Below are positions 42,539 to 51,410 of a stretch of DNA of 64,000 nucleotides, piece by piece; position 1 is the stretch's first letter, and each line of letters begins with the position of its first letter. The stretch is from Ascarosepion bandense (taxonomy: Eukaryota > Mollusca > Cephalopoda > Sepiida > Sepiidae): the NCBI GenBank assembly GCA_037127315.1, contig JBBBDQ010001686.1:1717501-1781500 (forward strand), read 5' to 3'. The notes under the pieces are model-generated. The model saw only the letters and a list, made by a program, of their open reading frames with translations, did no database searches and was not told where the DNA came from. The translations under genes and the position numbers were made by a program.

Positions 42539-42540
42539 AA
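41853..42540 (-). repeat. Compound (GATA)n array with two spacer types
   Basis: GATA runs are interrupted by GTGAACAGACTGAGATAGA-type spacers (four times). A longer spacer of about 95 bp (GACAGGCAGACTGACAAATA, GAAAGGAAAGAGATCGGTAC, TTGATAGATTAGTAAAAAAA) is repeated three times. The long minus-strand frames of YLSI repeats are artefacts. Confidence 0.95.
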
Positions 42541-42664
42541 CAGTCAGGAATGAGTAGATAGATAAAGAAATAACAGATAGAGAGATAAGGTAAATACAAG
42601 GTTAGATACATAAATAGATAAGTAAAAGACAAAAATAAATATATAAATTTCACTATATATATAT

Positions 42665-43050
42665 ACTAGCAGCATAACCCGGCGTAGCTCGGGTGTAATG
42701 AAAGCTTTAAAACTAATCCATGGTCCTGGAGCTCAGACTCTTTGGACGTTGGCACGAAAGGCTAAAAAGCAATAGTTGTTTCCAGTTAAACCGAAACTGT
42801 AGACGGAAAGAAAAATGAATGGATGAAAGTCAAATTTTGATTTCCTGCTATCGATATCAAATAAGTTTGTTTCGTCGTATACTGAATTTTGAAGGCTAAA
42901 TAAGTCCTCTGAGTAAATGGTATCATGGCTGAGACTAAGAACTAAAATTATGTTTACTTAGAGCCAAACCCGAAGCAAGCACTAAAATAAAAGAGCTGAA
43001 AAAAATACAGACATGCACTCAGATAAACAGATACACACACAAACATATTG

Positions 43051-43056
<6 letters not shown>
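42665..43056 (+). mobile_element. REP-D 5' portion
   Basis: ACTAGCAGCATAACCCGGCG, TAGCTCGGGTGTAATGAAAG, CCATGGTCCTGGAGCTCAGA, and on to CAAACATATTGCCTTATATA. The 3' half is absent here, but a separate inverted piece follows after an (AT)n tract. Confidence 0.8.

Positions 43057-43091
<35 letters not shown>
43057..43091. repeat. (AT)n microsatellite
   Basis: TA alternation separating the two oppositely oriented REP-D pieces. Confidence 0.9.
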
Positions 43092-43093
<2 letters not shown>

Positions 43094-43225
43094 CGGCTTA
43101 TACAAGGAGTGGTCCGATTTTAATCAAATTTGATACACTCATAGACAAAGACATAAGAAACGATATTCAGAAGTTTCAAAGTTGCAGTTCTTACAATAGT
43201 GCAGAAAATCGATAATATATATATA
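43092..43225 (-). mobile_element. REP-D internal piece in inverted orientation
   Basis: AAGGAGTGGTCCGATTTTAA, TCAAATTTGATACACTCATA and GAAACGATATTCAGAAGTTT are the reverse complement of 21490-21605. With the preceding piece it forms a rearranged element. Confidence 0.75.
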
Positions 43226-43234
43226 TAGATTTTA

Positions 43235-43402
43235 TTTTAGCAGGACAGATTGGGTTCTATAGCCTTGGTCGGCAATCAGTCTACCGCAGAAAGCAATAGC
43301 AACCTACTGCGGGATAATCTTCTGTCCAGTCAGTCATGTCTCTTTCGAGACATGATCGCCCAAGCGTGTATCACGTATGGCACTTAACTGACTGACTAGC
43401 CA
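43235..43402 (+). mobile_element. SINE-A 3' half
   Basis: Starts in AGCAGGACAGATTGGGTTCT and runs through the intact hairpin to GGCACTTAACTGACTGACTA. The tRNA-like head is missing. Confidence 0.85.
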
Positions 43403-43485
43403 TTGGAAAGTGGCTAAATAAACACTTCAGAAAAAAAAGAAACTATCACGTAACTAGCTTCTTAACTGTTATCGTTGCTTAGCAA

Positions 43486-43758
43486 AGTTTTATGTCAACA
43501 CAAGATAAAATCGTCGCTGATGGTAGATGTTTTTATGTTAACGTCCTTGTAACCTCTCTGAAGATGGCTCATGTCAGCCGAAAGCTTAGAACCAACTTAA
43601 TAAAAAATTATCCAAATGGAGAATTTTTGTCTTTATTTTCACCTGAAATTAAAGCCAAAATACGATGTTTAGAACGGCTCATGATTAAACATAATAGACA
43701 TTCATTGTTTCTTATATTTAACAGTATATGTTTAGAAAATTATCTGCTGCCTCGATAC

Positions 43759-43762
<4 letters not shown>
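43486..43762 (+). mobile_element. Penelope-like element 5' fragment, copy 2
   Basis: Matches 8341-8567 and extends further: GEFLSLFSPEIKAKIRCLER, LMIKHNRHSLFLIFNS, then ICLENYLLPRYA before an (AT)n break. The LPR motif near the end fits the PLE N-terminal pattern. A hammerhead-like core lies at 43558-43583. The fragment sits between two similar stretches of about 48 bp (43412-43460 and 43861-43909). Confidence 0.6.
43558..43583 (+). ncRNA. Hammerhead-ribozyme-like core, copy 2
   Basis: CTGAAGA, T, then GGCTCATGTCAGCC (stem reduced to four pairs by one change relative to copy 1), then GAAA. Probably decayed. Confidence 0.4.

Positions 43763-43812
<50 letters not shown>
43763..43812. repeat. 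(AT)n microsatellite
   Basis: TA alternation at the break of the PLE fragment. 43915-44545 further on contains no recognised feature, though it is less AT-rich around 44040-44140. Confidence 0.9.
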
Positions 43813-43813
<1 letters not shown>

Positions 43814-44547
43814 CTGTCAGCCTTTTAATGGGTTTGAATTGTTTACTAGGCAATGGAAGGTAAATAAATAAACACTTACGAAAAAAAAACTATCATGTAA
43901 CTAGATTCTTAATTTGTGCACTCATAAAAGCTGTTACACCTAATACCATCCTTGACAGGAGTTAGTCATTTCTACGCCTCACTTTATGCGGCTAACTTGT
44001 ATTCACCAGCGCATATGAAACTGATATTTTCAGGCACAGATGGCCGCTAGCCATTTTGAGCACGAGGGCTTTCTTTTTGTCTCCTCCGACGGTGTCCCAG
44101 CTGGACCGACAGGCCCATACACGTGGCCGCAGCGGTAATCGTCCGTCAAGGTTAAACAGTTTATCTCAAAACCATTCATTGGGCGTATAATCTAACCGTT
44201 GGCGTGGGGGTCTGCAAAACCCATAACAATGTGTATGAAGGCAATCTGGGTAATAAAATTAAGGAGAAATGATGGTTAAGAACTGGAATTAAATGCTGAA
44301 AACACAAAAAGTGGCACAAGCTTCGAGGTTAGAGAATTGAAACGAAGGCTAAAGGGGCCGGACTTTATTATACACAAGCTTAAGTATCCACTTTAATGGG
44401 TCAAACTGCGATGTTTATTTAACGCCATTGTCGACACACTTACAAGTAATTTTCTTCAAATATCAAAGAATGCAATATTTCATTAAATTATCAAAAAATG
44501 CAAGAAGCGTTGCTTTCACAATAAAAATTGATATTAACCAACTAATT

Positions 44548-44788
44548 GTGCATTGTGATGTAATGGATATCGACTCGGAATGAGAGTTCGAATTCCAGTT
44601 GAATTACGCACACATACCCTTGGGAAGGGTATTAATCTATGTCTTCTCCCTCCAGCTATGGGTTGAAAAGTAAAGACAGATTAGGTCCGCCGCAGAAAGC
44701 AATCTCAACCTACCGCGGGAAAAAACTTCTGCCTAGTCAGTAATATATCCATCACGTATTACGTATGACACTTAAGTGACTGACTAAT
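44548..44788 (+). mobile_element. SINE-A, diverged copy
   Basis: GTGCATTGTGATGTAATGG head, GAGTTCGAATTCCAGTTGAA, CCCTTGGGAAGGG, and an end CACTTAAGTGACTGACTAA. The hairpin region is largely deleted. Confidence 0.7.
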
Positions 44789-44885
44789 CAGCCCTTTAGA
44801 GAAAGTAAAGCTACTAAGATACAAGGTGTTACACTGTGTGGAAGAATTAGGAAGAGAAACATTAATAATTAAGAATGACAAATAG

Positions 44886-45425
44886 TGGGGCCGGGTTCGA
44901 ATTCCAGTTGAATTCTTTGGATTCACTTACACGCAAATACCGTTAGGAAATGTATTAATCCGTAACTTCGCTCCAGTTATGGGTTAAATAACAGGACAGA
45001 TTGGGTTCTATAGCCTACTGCAGAAAGTAATGGCAACCTACTGATGGATAATCTTCTGCACAGTCAGACATGTCTCTTTTGAGACATGATCGCCCAAGCG
45101 TGTATCATGTATGGCACTTAACTGAATGACTGAATATAATAGTTGGACTCATGATTAAGGCTTCTACTGGTCATAAAGTGAAGGATCGGTTTTCTATTGT
45201 TATGAAGTAATAAACTGATCCCCCCCTAATTATTACTTAATAATATAATACATCTCTTCTCCCTCTAACTATGAGTCAAATTATAGGACAGGCTGGGTTC
45301 TATAGTCTTGGCTGGCAACCAGTCTACCGCAGAAAGTAATGGCAACCTACTGCGGGATAATCTTCTGCCCAGTCAGTCATATCTCTTTCGAGACATGATC
45401 GCCCAAGCAATTAACTGACTGACTA
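44886..45425 (+). mobile_element. SINE-A dimer with stem-loop spacer (head truncated)
   Basis: Begins at GGGTTCGAATTCCAGTTGAA (the A-box side is lost). It has body and hairpin (CATGTCTCTTTTGAGACATG), an ACTGAATGACTGA junction, a spacer with GATCGGTTTTCTATTG and AAACTGATCCCCCCC arms, then a headless second body and hairpin. It ends GCAATTAACTGACTGACTA. Confidence 0.8.
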
Positions 45426-45469
45426 ACCATTCTTACATTTGGCCATCTGATTCCTCAGACTGTAACACC

Positions 45470-45590
45470 CTTGATTATGCGTGGTGTATGGGAAATTAGA
45501 GAGTCGAGTTAGAAATCCATTTAACTCGAAAAGAGACATCATCACCCAAGCATGAGTCACGTAACTCACTGACTGAATGTTGATAAAAAG
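45470..45590 (+). mobile_element. Heavily deleted SINE-A relic
   Basis: Joins a head-like piece (GAGAGTCGAGTTAGAAATCC) to an end piece (AAAAGAGACATCATCACCCA, CTCACTGACTGA), with the whole body missing. Confidence 0.55.
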
Positions 45591-45668
45591 TTAAAGATTT
45601 GTACACTACCAGTGAATTTTGTTACTGTTTAGGTTTACTTTTTTAAAAATTACTGACAGTTTAAATTT

Positions 45669-46147
45669 CTAGGACTAATAATGAAGAAAGAAATTTTTGG
45701 AAATTTTAACACTGACAGGACGAACTGTTAGCACCTCGACATGGTGTAATCGTTAGCAAGCTTGTCTCGCTAGAACCTATTACATCTAAGTAGTAAGTTC
45801 AATTCTCACTGGGTACCCCATGATTTCGGCCTAGGGGCACATCTAAGCGGCACTTAGAAAAACAACATTCACAGTACGTATTGATAGCAAGGGAGGCAGG
45901 GAAAATTTCTAGGACTAATAATGAAGAAAGAATGTTTGGAAATTTTAACACTCACAGGACGTACTGTTAGCACCTCGACATGGTGTAATCGTTAGCAAGC
46001 TTGTCTCGCTAGAACCTATTACATCTAAGTAGTAAGTTCGATTCTCACTGGGTACCCCATGATTTCGGCCTTGGGGCATATCTAAGCGGCACTTAGAAAA
46101 ACAACACTCACAGTACGTATTGATAGCAAGGGAGGCAGAGAAAATTT
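45669..46147 (+). repeat. Two tandem copies of a 240-bp unit with a tRNA-like head
   Basis: CTAGGACTAATAATGAAG starts at 45669 and 45909. Each unit has an A-box-like TGGTGTAATCGTTAGCA and a B-box-like GTAAGTTC(A/G)ATTCTC; the second copy has GTTCGATTC, a better B-box match. It is probably a second tRNA-derived SINE family, or an older tRNA retropseudogene, duplicated in tandem. Few substitutions separate the copies, so the duplication is fairly recent. Confidence 0.8.
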
Positions 46148-46179
46148 TCGAGTAGCCAACCAAACAAGCTTGTGGAAAT

Positions 46180-46805
46180 GTTTGCCAAAATAAGAATTAA
46201 AAGGGATAGAAAAAGAAGAAATTTTTCCAAGAGCTACAAAGGATAGGAAAGTGTGGAGAGCCATGATCTTCTATGTTCTGAAGGTGACACGTCAGAGAGA
46301 AGAACAAGCTTCTGTAAAGGCAGAATATTAATTAGGAGAGACAGGAAAATGATACACGTTACTGAAAGCTACAAAAAAGGAAGTTGTGTAGAGCTTTGAT
46401 ATCTACTTCCTGAGTGGAAACAATGCATAAAAGTGCAAGCTTGCGTCAACATAGAATTGAGATTAGAAGAGATAGCAAAAAAAGACAACTTTACTAAAAG
46501 CTACAAAGGATAGGAAAGTGTGGAGAGCTATGATCACCTACTTCTTGAGTGGACACAATGCATAAAAGAAGAACAAGCGTAAGTAAAAACAGAATAGGGA
46601 TTAAAAGAGATAGCAAAAAAGGCAAACCTTACTAAGAACTACAAAGGGCAGGAAGTCGTGGAGAGCTATGATCACCTACTTCTTGAGTGGACACAATGCA
46701 TAAAAGAAGAACAAGCGTAAGTAAAAGCAGAATAGGGATTAAAAGAGATAGCAAAAAAGTCAAACCTTACTAAGAACTACAAAGGACAGGAAGTCGTGGA
46801 GAGTC
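46180..46805 (+). repeat. ~138-bp tandem repeat derived from the LINE-R terminus
   Basis: GTGGAGAGC(C/T)ATGATC recurs at 46253, 46519 and 46658, with a truncated one near 46795 and a degenerate one near 46385. Units hold AAAGGATAGGAAAGTGTGG, ACTTCTTGAGTGGACACAAT, GCATAAAAGAAGAACAAGCG. This matches the LINE-R end RDRExWRAMIxYVLKGxxT plus tail. Confidence 0.8.
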
Positions 46806-46929
46806 GACCCCCCTGAAAAGTCACACCAAAAATAGAAGAAGCTGTTCCGGATCTGCGCCTTTGCTGATGGCATTGGAATAAAACTTCAAATATGATAAAA
46901 TCTTTTAGCATCAAGATACAAATCAACCA

Positions 46930-47345
46930 TCCGACCGTGCATAGAATACTGTTGTCATATCTCGTCAGGCGCCATCAAAGTGTTCTCGACAGGCTCCAAA
47001 GAAGAATCTGTAACGTGATAGGTCCCGACCTGGCAGCTCGACTCCAGCCACTTTCTCACCGGCGAGATGTGACTTCCCTCTGTCTCTTCTACAAATACCT
47101 CCATGGCTTCTGCTGCGACGAACTTAGGTCACTGGTGTCCCCTCCACAGAAATTTGCTCGTGCAACAAGATTAGCAACAAGGTCCCACCTATTTACCGTT
47201 AAATCAACCAAATGCAGACAACAATTCTACTCCAATAGCTTCTTTTCTCGCACTTCCCTCTTGTGGAATTCCCTTCCATAATCTTGCTTTCCTGACGGCT
47301 ACAACCCCCAAGAATTTAAATGCAATGTCAATACCCATCTATTCA
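46930..47345 (+). pseudogene. LINE-J C-terminal coding region
   Basis: In one frame and its shift: HIxRQAPSKxLDRLQRRICN-like sequence, VIGPDLAARLQPLSHRRDVT, SLCLFYKYLHGFCCDELRSL, ATRLATRSHLFTVKSTKCRQ and FYSNSFFSRTSLLWNSLP, then a stop introduced by CATAATC. Upstream, CCATCCGACCGTGCATAG and GTTGTCATATCTCGTCAGGC correspond to the preceding YCCHIWSGA motif. Good conservation, but no palm. Confidence 0.88.
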
Positions 47346-48165
47346 CCACTTGACTCCAGTTCCTTCTACATCACCCTGTATATCTTTTTCCGTCCTGTCT
47401 ACCTTGCAACTGTCTTCACACCTGTGTTCCCATCCTTCTCTTGCCCTTTGTCTCACACCTCCTGTAACTGGTTCGTCTTTCTCTTCACTCTCCTCCCTCT
47501 CCCCTCTCTCTCTCTCCATCACACTGCATATCTTGGTCTTTTCCTTTCTCTTTACCTTCTCAACTGTTTTACACCTGTGTTCCCACCCTTCTCTTGCCCA
47601 TTGTCTGACACCCTCTGTAACTGGTTCGTCCCTCTCTTCACTCTCTCCTCTCTCTCGCTCTCTCTCTCTCCATCACCCTGCATATCTTGGTCTTTTCCTT
47701 TTTCTCTACCTTCTCAAATGTCTCTACACCTGTGTTCCCATCCTTCTCTTACCCTTTGTCTGACACCTCCGTAATTGGTTCGTCTTTCTCTTCACTCTCC
47801 TCTCTCTCTCTCTCTCTCTTCATCACCCCGTATATCTTGTTCTTTACCTTTCTCTCTACCTTCGCAACTGTCTTCACACCTGTGTTCACATCCTTCTCTT
47901 ACCATTTCTCTGACACCCCCTGTAACTGGTTCGTCTTTCTCTTCATTCCTCTCTCTCTCTCTCTCTCTCTCCATCACCCTGTATATCTTGTTCTTTTCCT
48001 TTCTCTCTACCTTCGCAACTGTCTTCACACCTGTGTTCCATCCTTCTCTTGCTGGCACCCCCGGTCCGGCTTTCTCTTCACTCTCCTCCTGTCTAAACTT
48101 TTACTCTTATGTAGCCTCCTGCGCATCAGTGGCGGTACCGCCTAGTTTGGGGTGAAACGATAAAA
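47346..48165 (+). repeat. LINE-J 3' UTR expanded into five ~152-bp units, with terminus
   Basis: CACCTGTGTTC landmarks at 47419, 47572, 47727, 47877 and 48028 (150-155 bp). Units have GTAACTGGTTCGTCTTTCTC, CTCTCTCTCCATCACCCTG, TATATCTTGTTCTTTTCCTT. The array ends in TATGTAGCCTCCTGCGCATC, GGTACCGCCTAGTTTGGGGT, GAAACGATAAAAAAA. Long S/L-rich frames here are not genes. Confidence 0.9.
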
Positions 48166-49025
48166 AAACTATTACCACAGAACAAACAGAAGGAAATTTT
48201 AGTGGGAATTCTTTGAAGTTTACACATCGCACTTCACAACGATAAAACCTTACATCAATACGAATCTCTCCGTTGTTAACCTGTCATTGCCTGACGGATA
48301 ATTTACATATTGTGTGGCTAGGCAAAATAAAAGAACACTCAAAGACCACAAACATCCGCCAAAGAAATACCGGCATCATCTTAAGCAAGATATGATTATT
48401 AAAATGAGAATAACAGTAATGAACTTGAGCACACTGTTTTCGTTTTTGTTTTCGGATAATAAATAATAAAATTACATTATAAATAATACTATTTTCGTGG
48501 ACAAAATAGTACGTTCAAAAATGTAAGTCTCGGGGAATTAATTCAGTATTTGGCATATGAAACATACGAAAAATATTATAAAAACGGAAATATAACCAAG
48601 AAACTTTATCCCGTTCCAGATCGAACGCAAAATGTAATCAGTTGATGCCAGCCATGAAGCCAATGATCTTTTAAAGTTTCGTCCAAATCCATCCAACCTT
48701 TCTTCAGATATACTGACTACGGACAGACAAACAATCAGACAGACAAACACGACCAAGCATAAAACCTCTGCTTTAAGGCGGAATTGACCAAGATTAGGGG
48801 AATATTTTGAAAGTAAATTATTTTAATAATGTTGACCATTCATCTCAGAAATTGAATTGATATATTCCATAAACTTGGGTTGATGTATAGTAAAATGATT
48901 TAATAGGACATCTAATGGAATTTGTTCAATGAAGAGAAAGCAATCAATATACAACTAATTAGTTATATGTAACAAGAAACATCTTCTACGTATAGGGAAA
49001 AGTTAATATTCCTTTTTTATGTACA
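48166..49025. other. Unassigned AT-rich DNA with a repeat-like tail
   Basis: Around 48635-48790, TTTCGTCCAAATCCATCCAA and ACGGACAGACAAACAATCAG resemble 3' tails of invertebrate dispersed repeats (cf. GGTTCAGCCG...ACGGACACAC in REP-D). No gene recognised. Confidence 0.45.
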
Positions 49026-49029
49026 GGGT

Positions 49030-49500
49030 GCGAGGATTAAAATGTCGTTCGCGCATGAGGGTTTTTGTTTTTGATTTTGCCTACTTCACACTGTAGTAGG
49101 GTCGGTCGGGCAACGTCTGTGAGAAAAAGAGCACCATGACGCAATTCACTCTGACAGAAATTTGGAAATGGGATGTTGTACTGTTTGTCATTCGCACCGG
49201 AAGCTCTAGTACTGATATTTCAGTGTCTCGTTTTGTTGTCAATCTGAGGAGAGTACATAGGATTCGGAAAGAGTTGGAGGAATCTAATGGTGATTACGAA
49301 GATGAGAAAACGCGGGAAACTGATGTTGAGCGTTCTGGTCAAAAAAGAATTTGTTGGAGAGGGCCTCATACTTAACATGGAGGCGTACATCAAGTGCATT
49401 GAGTAGGTGGTGCAGCCCTGGGCCAAGACGCAAGGCTGTTGGAAGACCATATGTCTGGCAGCAGATTCCCCCGAAAGATTAATGAAAATCTATTGTATTA
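49030..49500 (+). pseudogene. Second mariner/Tc1-like transposase relic
   Basis: Shifted frames include SRFVVNLRRVHRIRKELEES (DNA-binding part), QKRICWRGPHT, LNMEAYIKCIE, VVQPWAKTQGCWKT and, in another frame, GRPYVWQQ followed by a damaged DSAP-like motif. The Y...VVxPW...GRPYVWQQD pattern is typical of a mariner/Tc1 catalytic domain with the second aspartate lost. It is distinct from the relic at 25.6 kb. Confidence 0.7.
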
Positions 49501-50579
49501 AACTCTACACCCTAATAAAAATAGCTATACTTTGTATCCCGTTACCTGTTTGCAATTTCTCCCAACATTTGATTGCGATCGGTCAATGTATGGCTATTTC
49601 AGATGGTGTGACTGACGGACGGAAATCACAAAATGTTATATGTAGATACCTTTATCGTAAACTGACTCTGAACACCTGATCGCCTGACTAGCTCCATACA
49701 ATATGACTCAGCTGCCTGTCAGTAACTGAATATCTGCGAATGATTTTGCAGTCTACTGATTAACATTGTCCGCCCGTTTGACCATTTTCTACGGCTTCTC
49801 TTTCATATGATGGCAATGAAAAGATGGTTGATTTATATGATGTCGCTATACCTTTTCAGTTTTGTCAGTGGAATAAACTTTTTCTAACAGGTCTATTTAT
49901 TGTCTGATAGTGTCTTGAACTACGTCACTTTTTATAATGCCAAGCTAGTATGGTTCTGTAGCATTTCATTTATAATGCTCGGATTATTCGCGATAATTCT
50001 GCTTGTAATGCCCAAGTTACGCAGGTAAGTAGACAGACCGAGAAGTCCAATGCTCGCCACAGTTTTTGATTTGTCGTTAGTTTTATGTCAGCATTGTTTG
50101 TGCTACTGTTGAAATTATTTCTGTTTTCTCCGGTGAAAAACGATTCAAGACATTTGAATTGACTCGCTATATGTTTCCGACAACCGACATTTATGTTGGT
50201 TAATATAGTGGGTTCCTCGTACCTCTCAAGAAAGTATCTGACACCTGCGTTGATTTACAAGAGGCAGATCAAGCCAGAAATGAAATATAGCTGCCATATC
50301 TTGGCGGCTACAGTTAACCAATACCGGTTCCCAACCTCGACAGAGTTCAAATGCATTTGAGCGGCCGTGTAGGCGATAAATAGTTTTCCATTCTACAATG
50401 TCTTTTCCCACAGAAAAAAACATTGATAGCATCTCGTTATTCTATCGCTTTTTTTTTTTGTGATATTTATCTCTGTACCAAGTTTGGGAATTGTTTCATT
50501 CATGTTCTCCCCAGCCATCTTTGATGATCTTCTTTTTACCCAAATCATGGCAATAAAGCCACAAAGAAGCAAAGAGTTG
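49501..50579. other. Unassigned DNA
   Basis: No recognised repeat family, coding motif or RNA gene. It contains a T10 run near 50450. Confidence 0.5.
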
Positions 50580-51215
50580 TTTTTTAATCATTTCATCTCA
50601 AGCAAGGCGTTAACACCACTGATGTGCAGTGGGGTACATAAGAGAGTTGAAGTTTTAGGCAGGAGGAGAGTGAAGAGAAAGAAGCACCAACTACAGGGGG
50701 TGAAAGAGAAAGGGCAAGAGAAGTGAACCCAGGAGTGAAAGCAGTTGCGAATGTAGAGAGAAAGGAAAAGAACAAAATTCACAGAGCGATGTAGAAAGGG
50801 CTGGAGTTAAATGGATAAGAGATGTGAATTTACTTAGCATTTAAATTCCTGGCGGAAAGCAAGTATATGGAAGAGAGTTCCACAGTAAATAAGCACACAG
50901 AGAAAAGCTGCTGGAATAGAATTGTCGCCAGCATTTGGTTAATCTAATTGTAAAAGGGTAAAACGTTTTTGCCAGTCTGGTTACCGGAGTAAATTCTTTT
51001 AGAGGGGTTATCAGTGAGAGCAGAAGCCATGAAAATATTTGAAGAAGAGACAGAAGGAAAACCACATCCAGACGATGAGAAATTGGCTGGAATCGAGTTG
51101 CCAGGTCGGGACTATTCGCATTATAGATTCTCCTTTGGGGCCTGTCAAGAACACTGAGATGAACAGCAAGGGCGCCTGACCAGATATGACAACAGTATTG
51201 GGTTATTGTGTATTA
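50580..51215 (-). pseudogene. LINE-J C-terminus and 3' end
   Basis: Minus strand: QYCCHIWSGALAVHLSVLDR, PDLATRFQPISHRLDVVFLL, KEFTPVTRLAKTFYPFTIRL, TKCWRQFYSSSFSLCAYLLW, NSLPYTCFPPGI, then UTR and the terminus CACATCAGTGGTGTTAACGC, CTTGCTTGAGATGAAATGAT. Frameshifted in the middle; the end is complete. Confidence 0.85.
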
Positions 51216-51410
51216 GACAACAAGGAAAAAATCACAATGAAGGAGAGAGAACAATGGAAGAATACAATTTAAGAAGACAGAAGATAACTAATGACATTAC
51301 ATTTTAGTATTTGAAGGTCAAAGTTGATTGGGAACTAAATAGTCGGTTGAGTATAAAATAGTCGGTCTTCGACTAGAGTTCACACCTGTATTGGTTGAAC
51401 AGTCCTGGAT

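Noticed and set aside
47320..48155. Three overlapping open frames of 126-152 residues
   Set aside because: They fall on the tandemly repeated CT-rich 3' UTR of LINE-J; all three phases are open because of the repeat period.
49407..49679. 90-residue open frame taken as a separate gene
   Set aside because: Its first part is the frameshifted end of the mariner-like relic (VVQPWAKTQG); the rest is unrelated flank.
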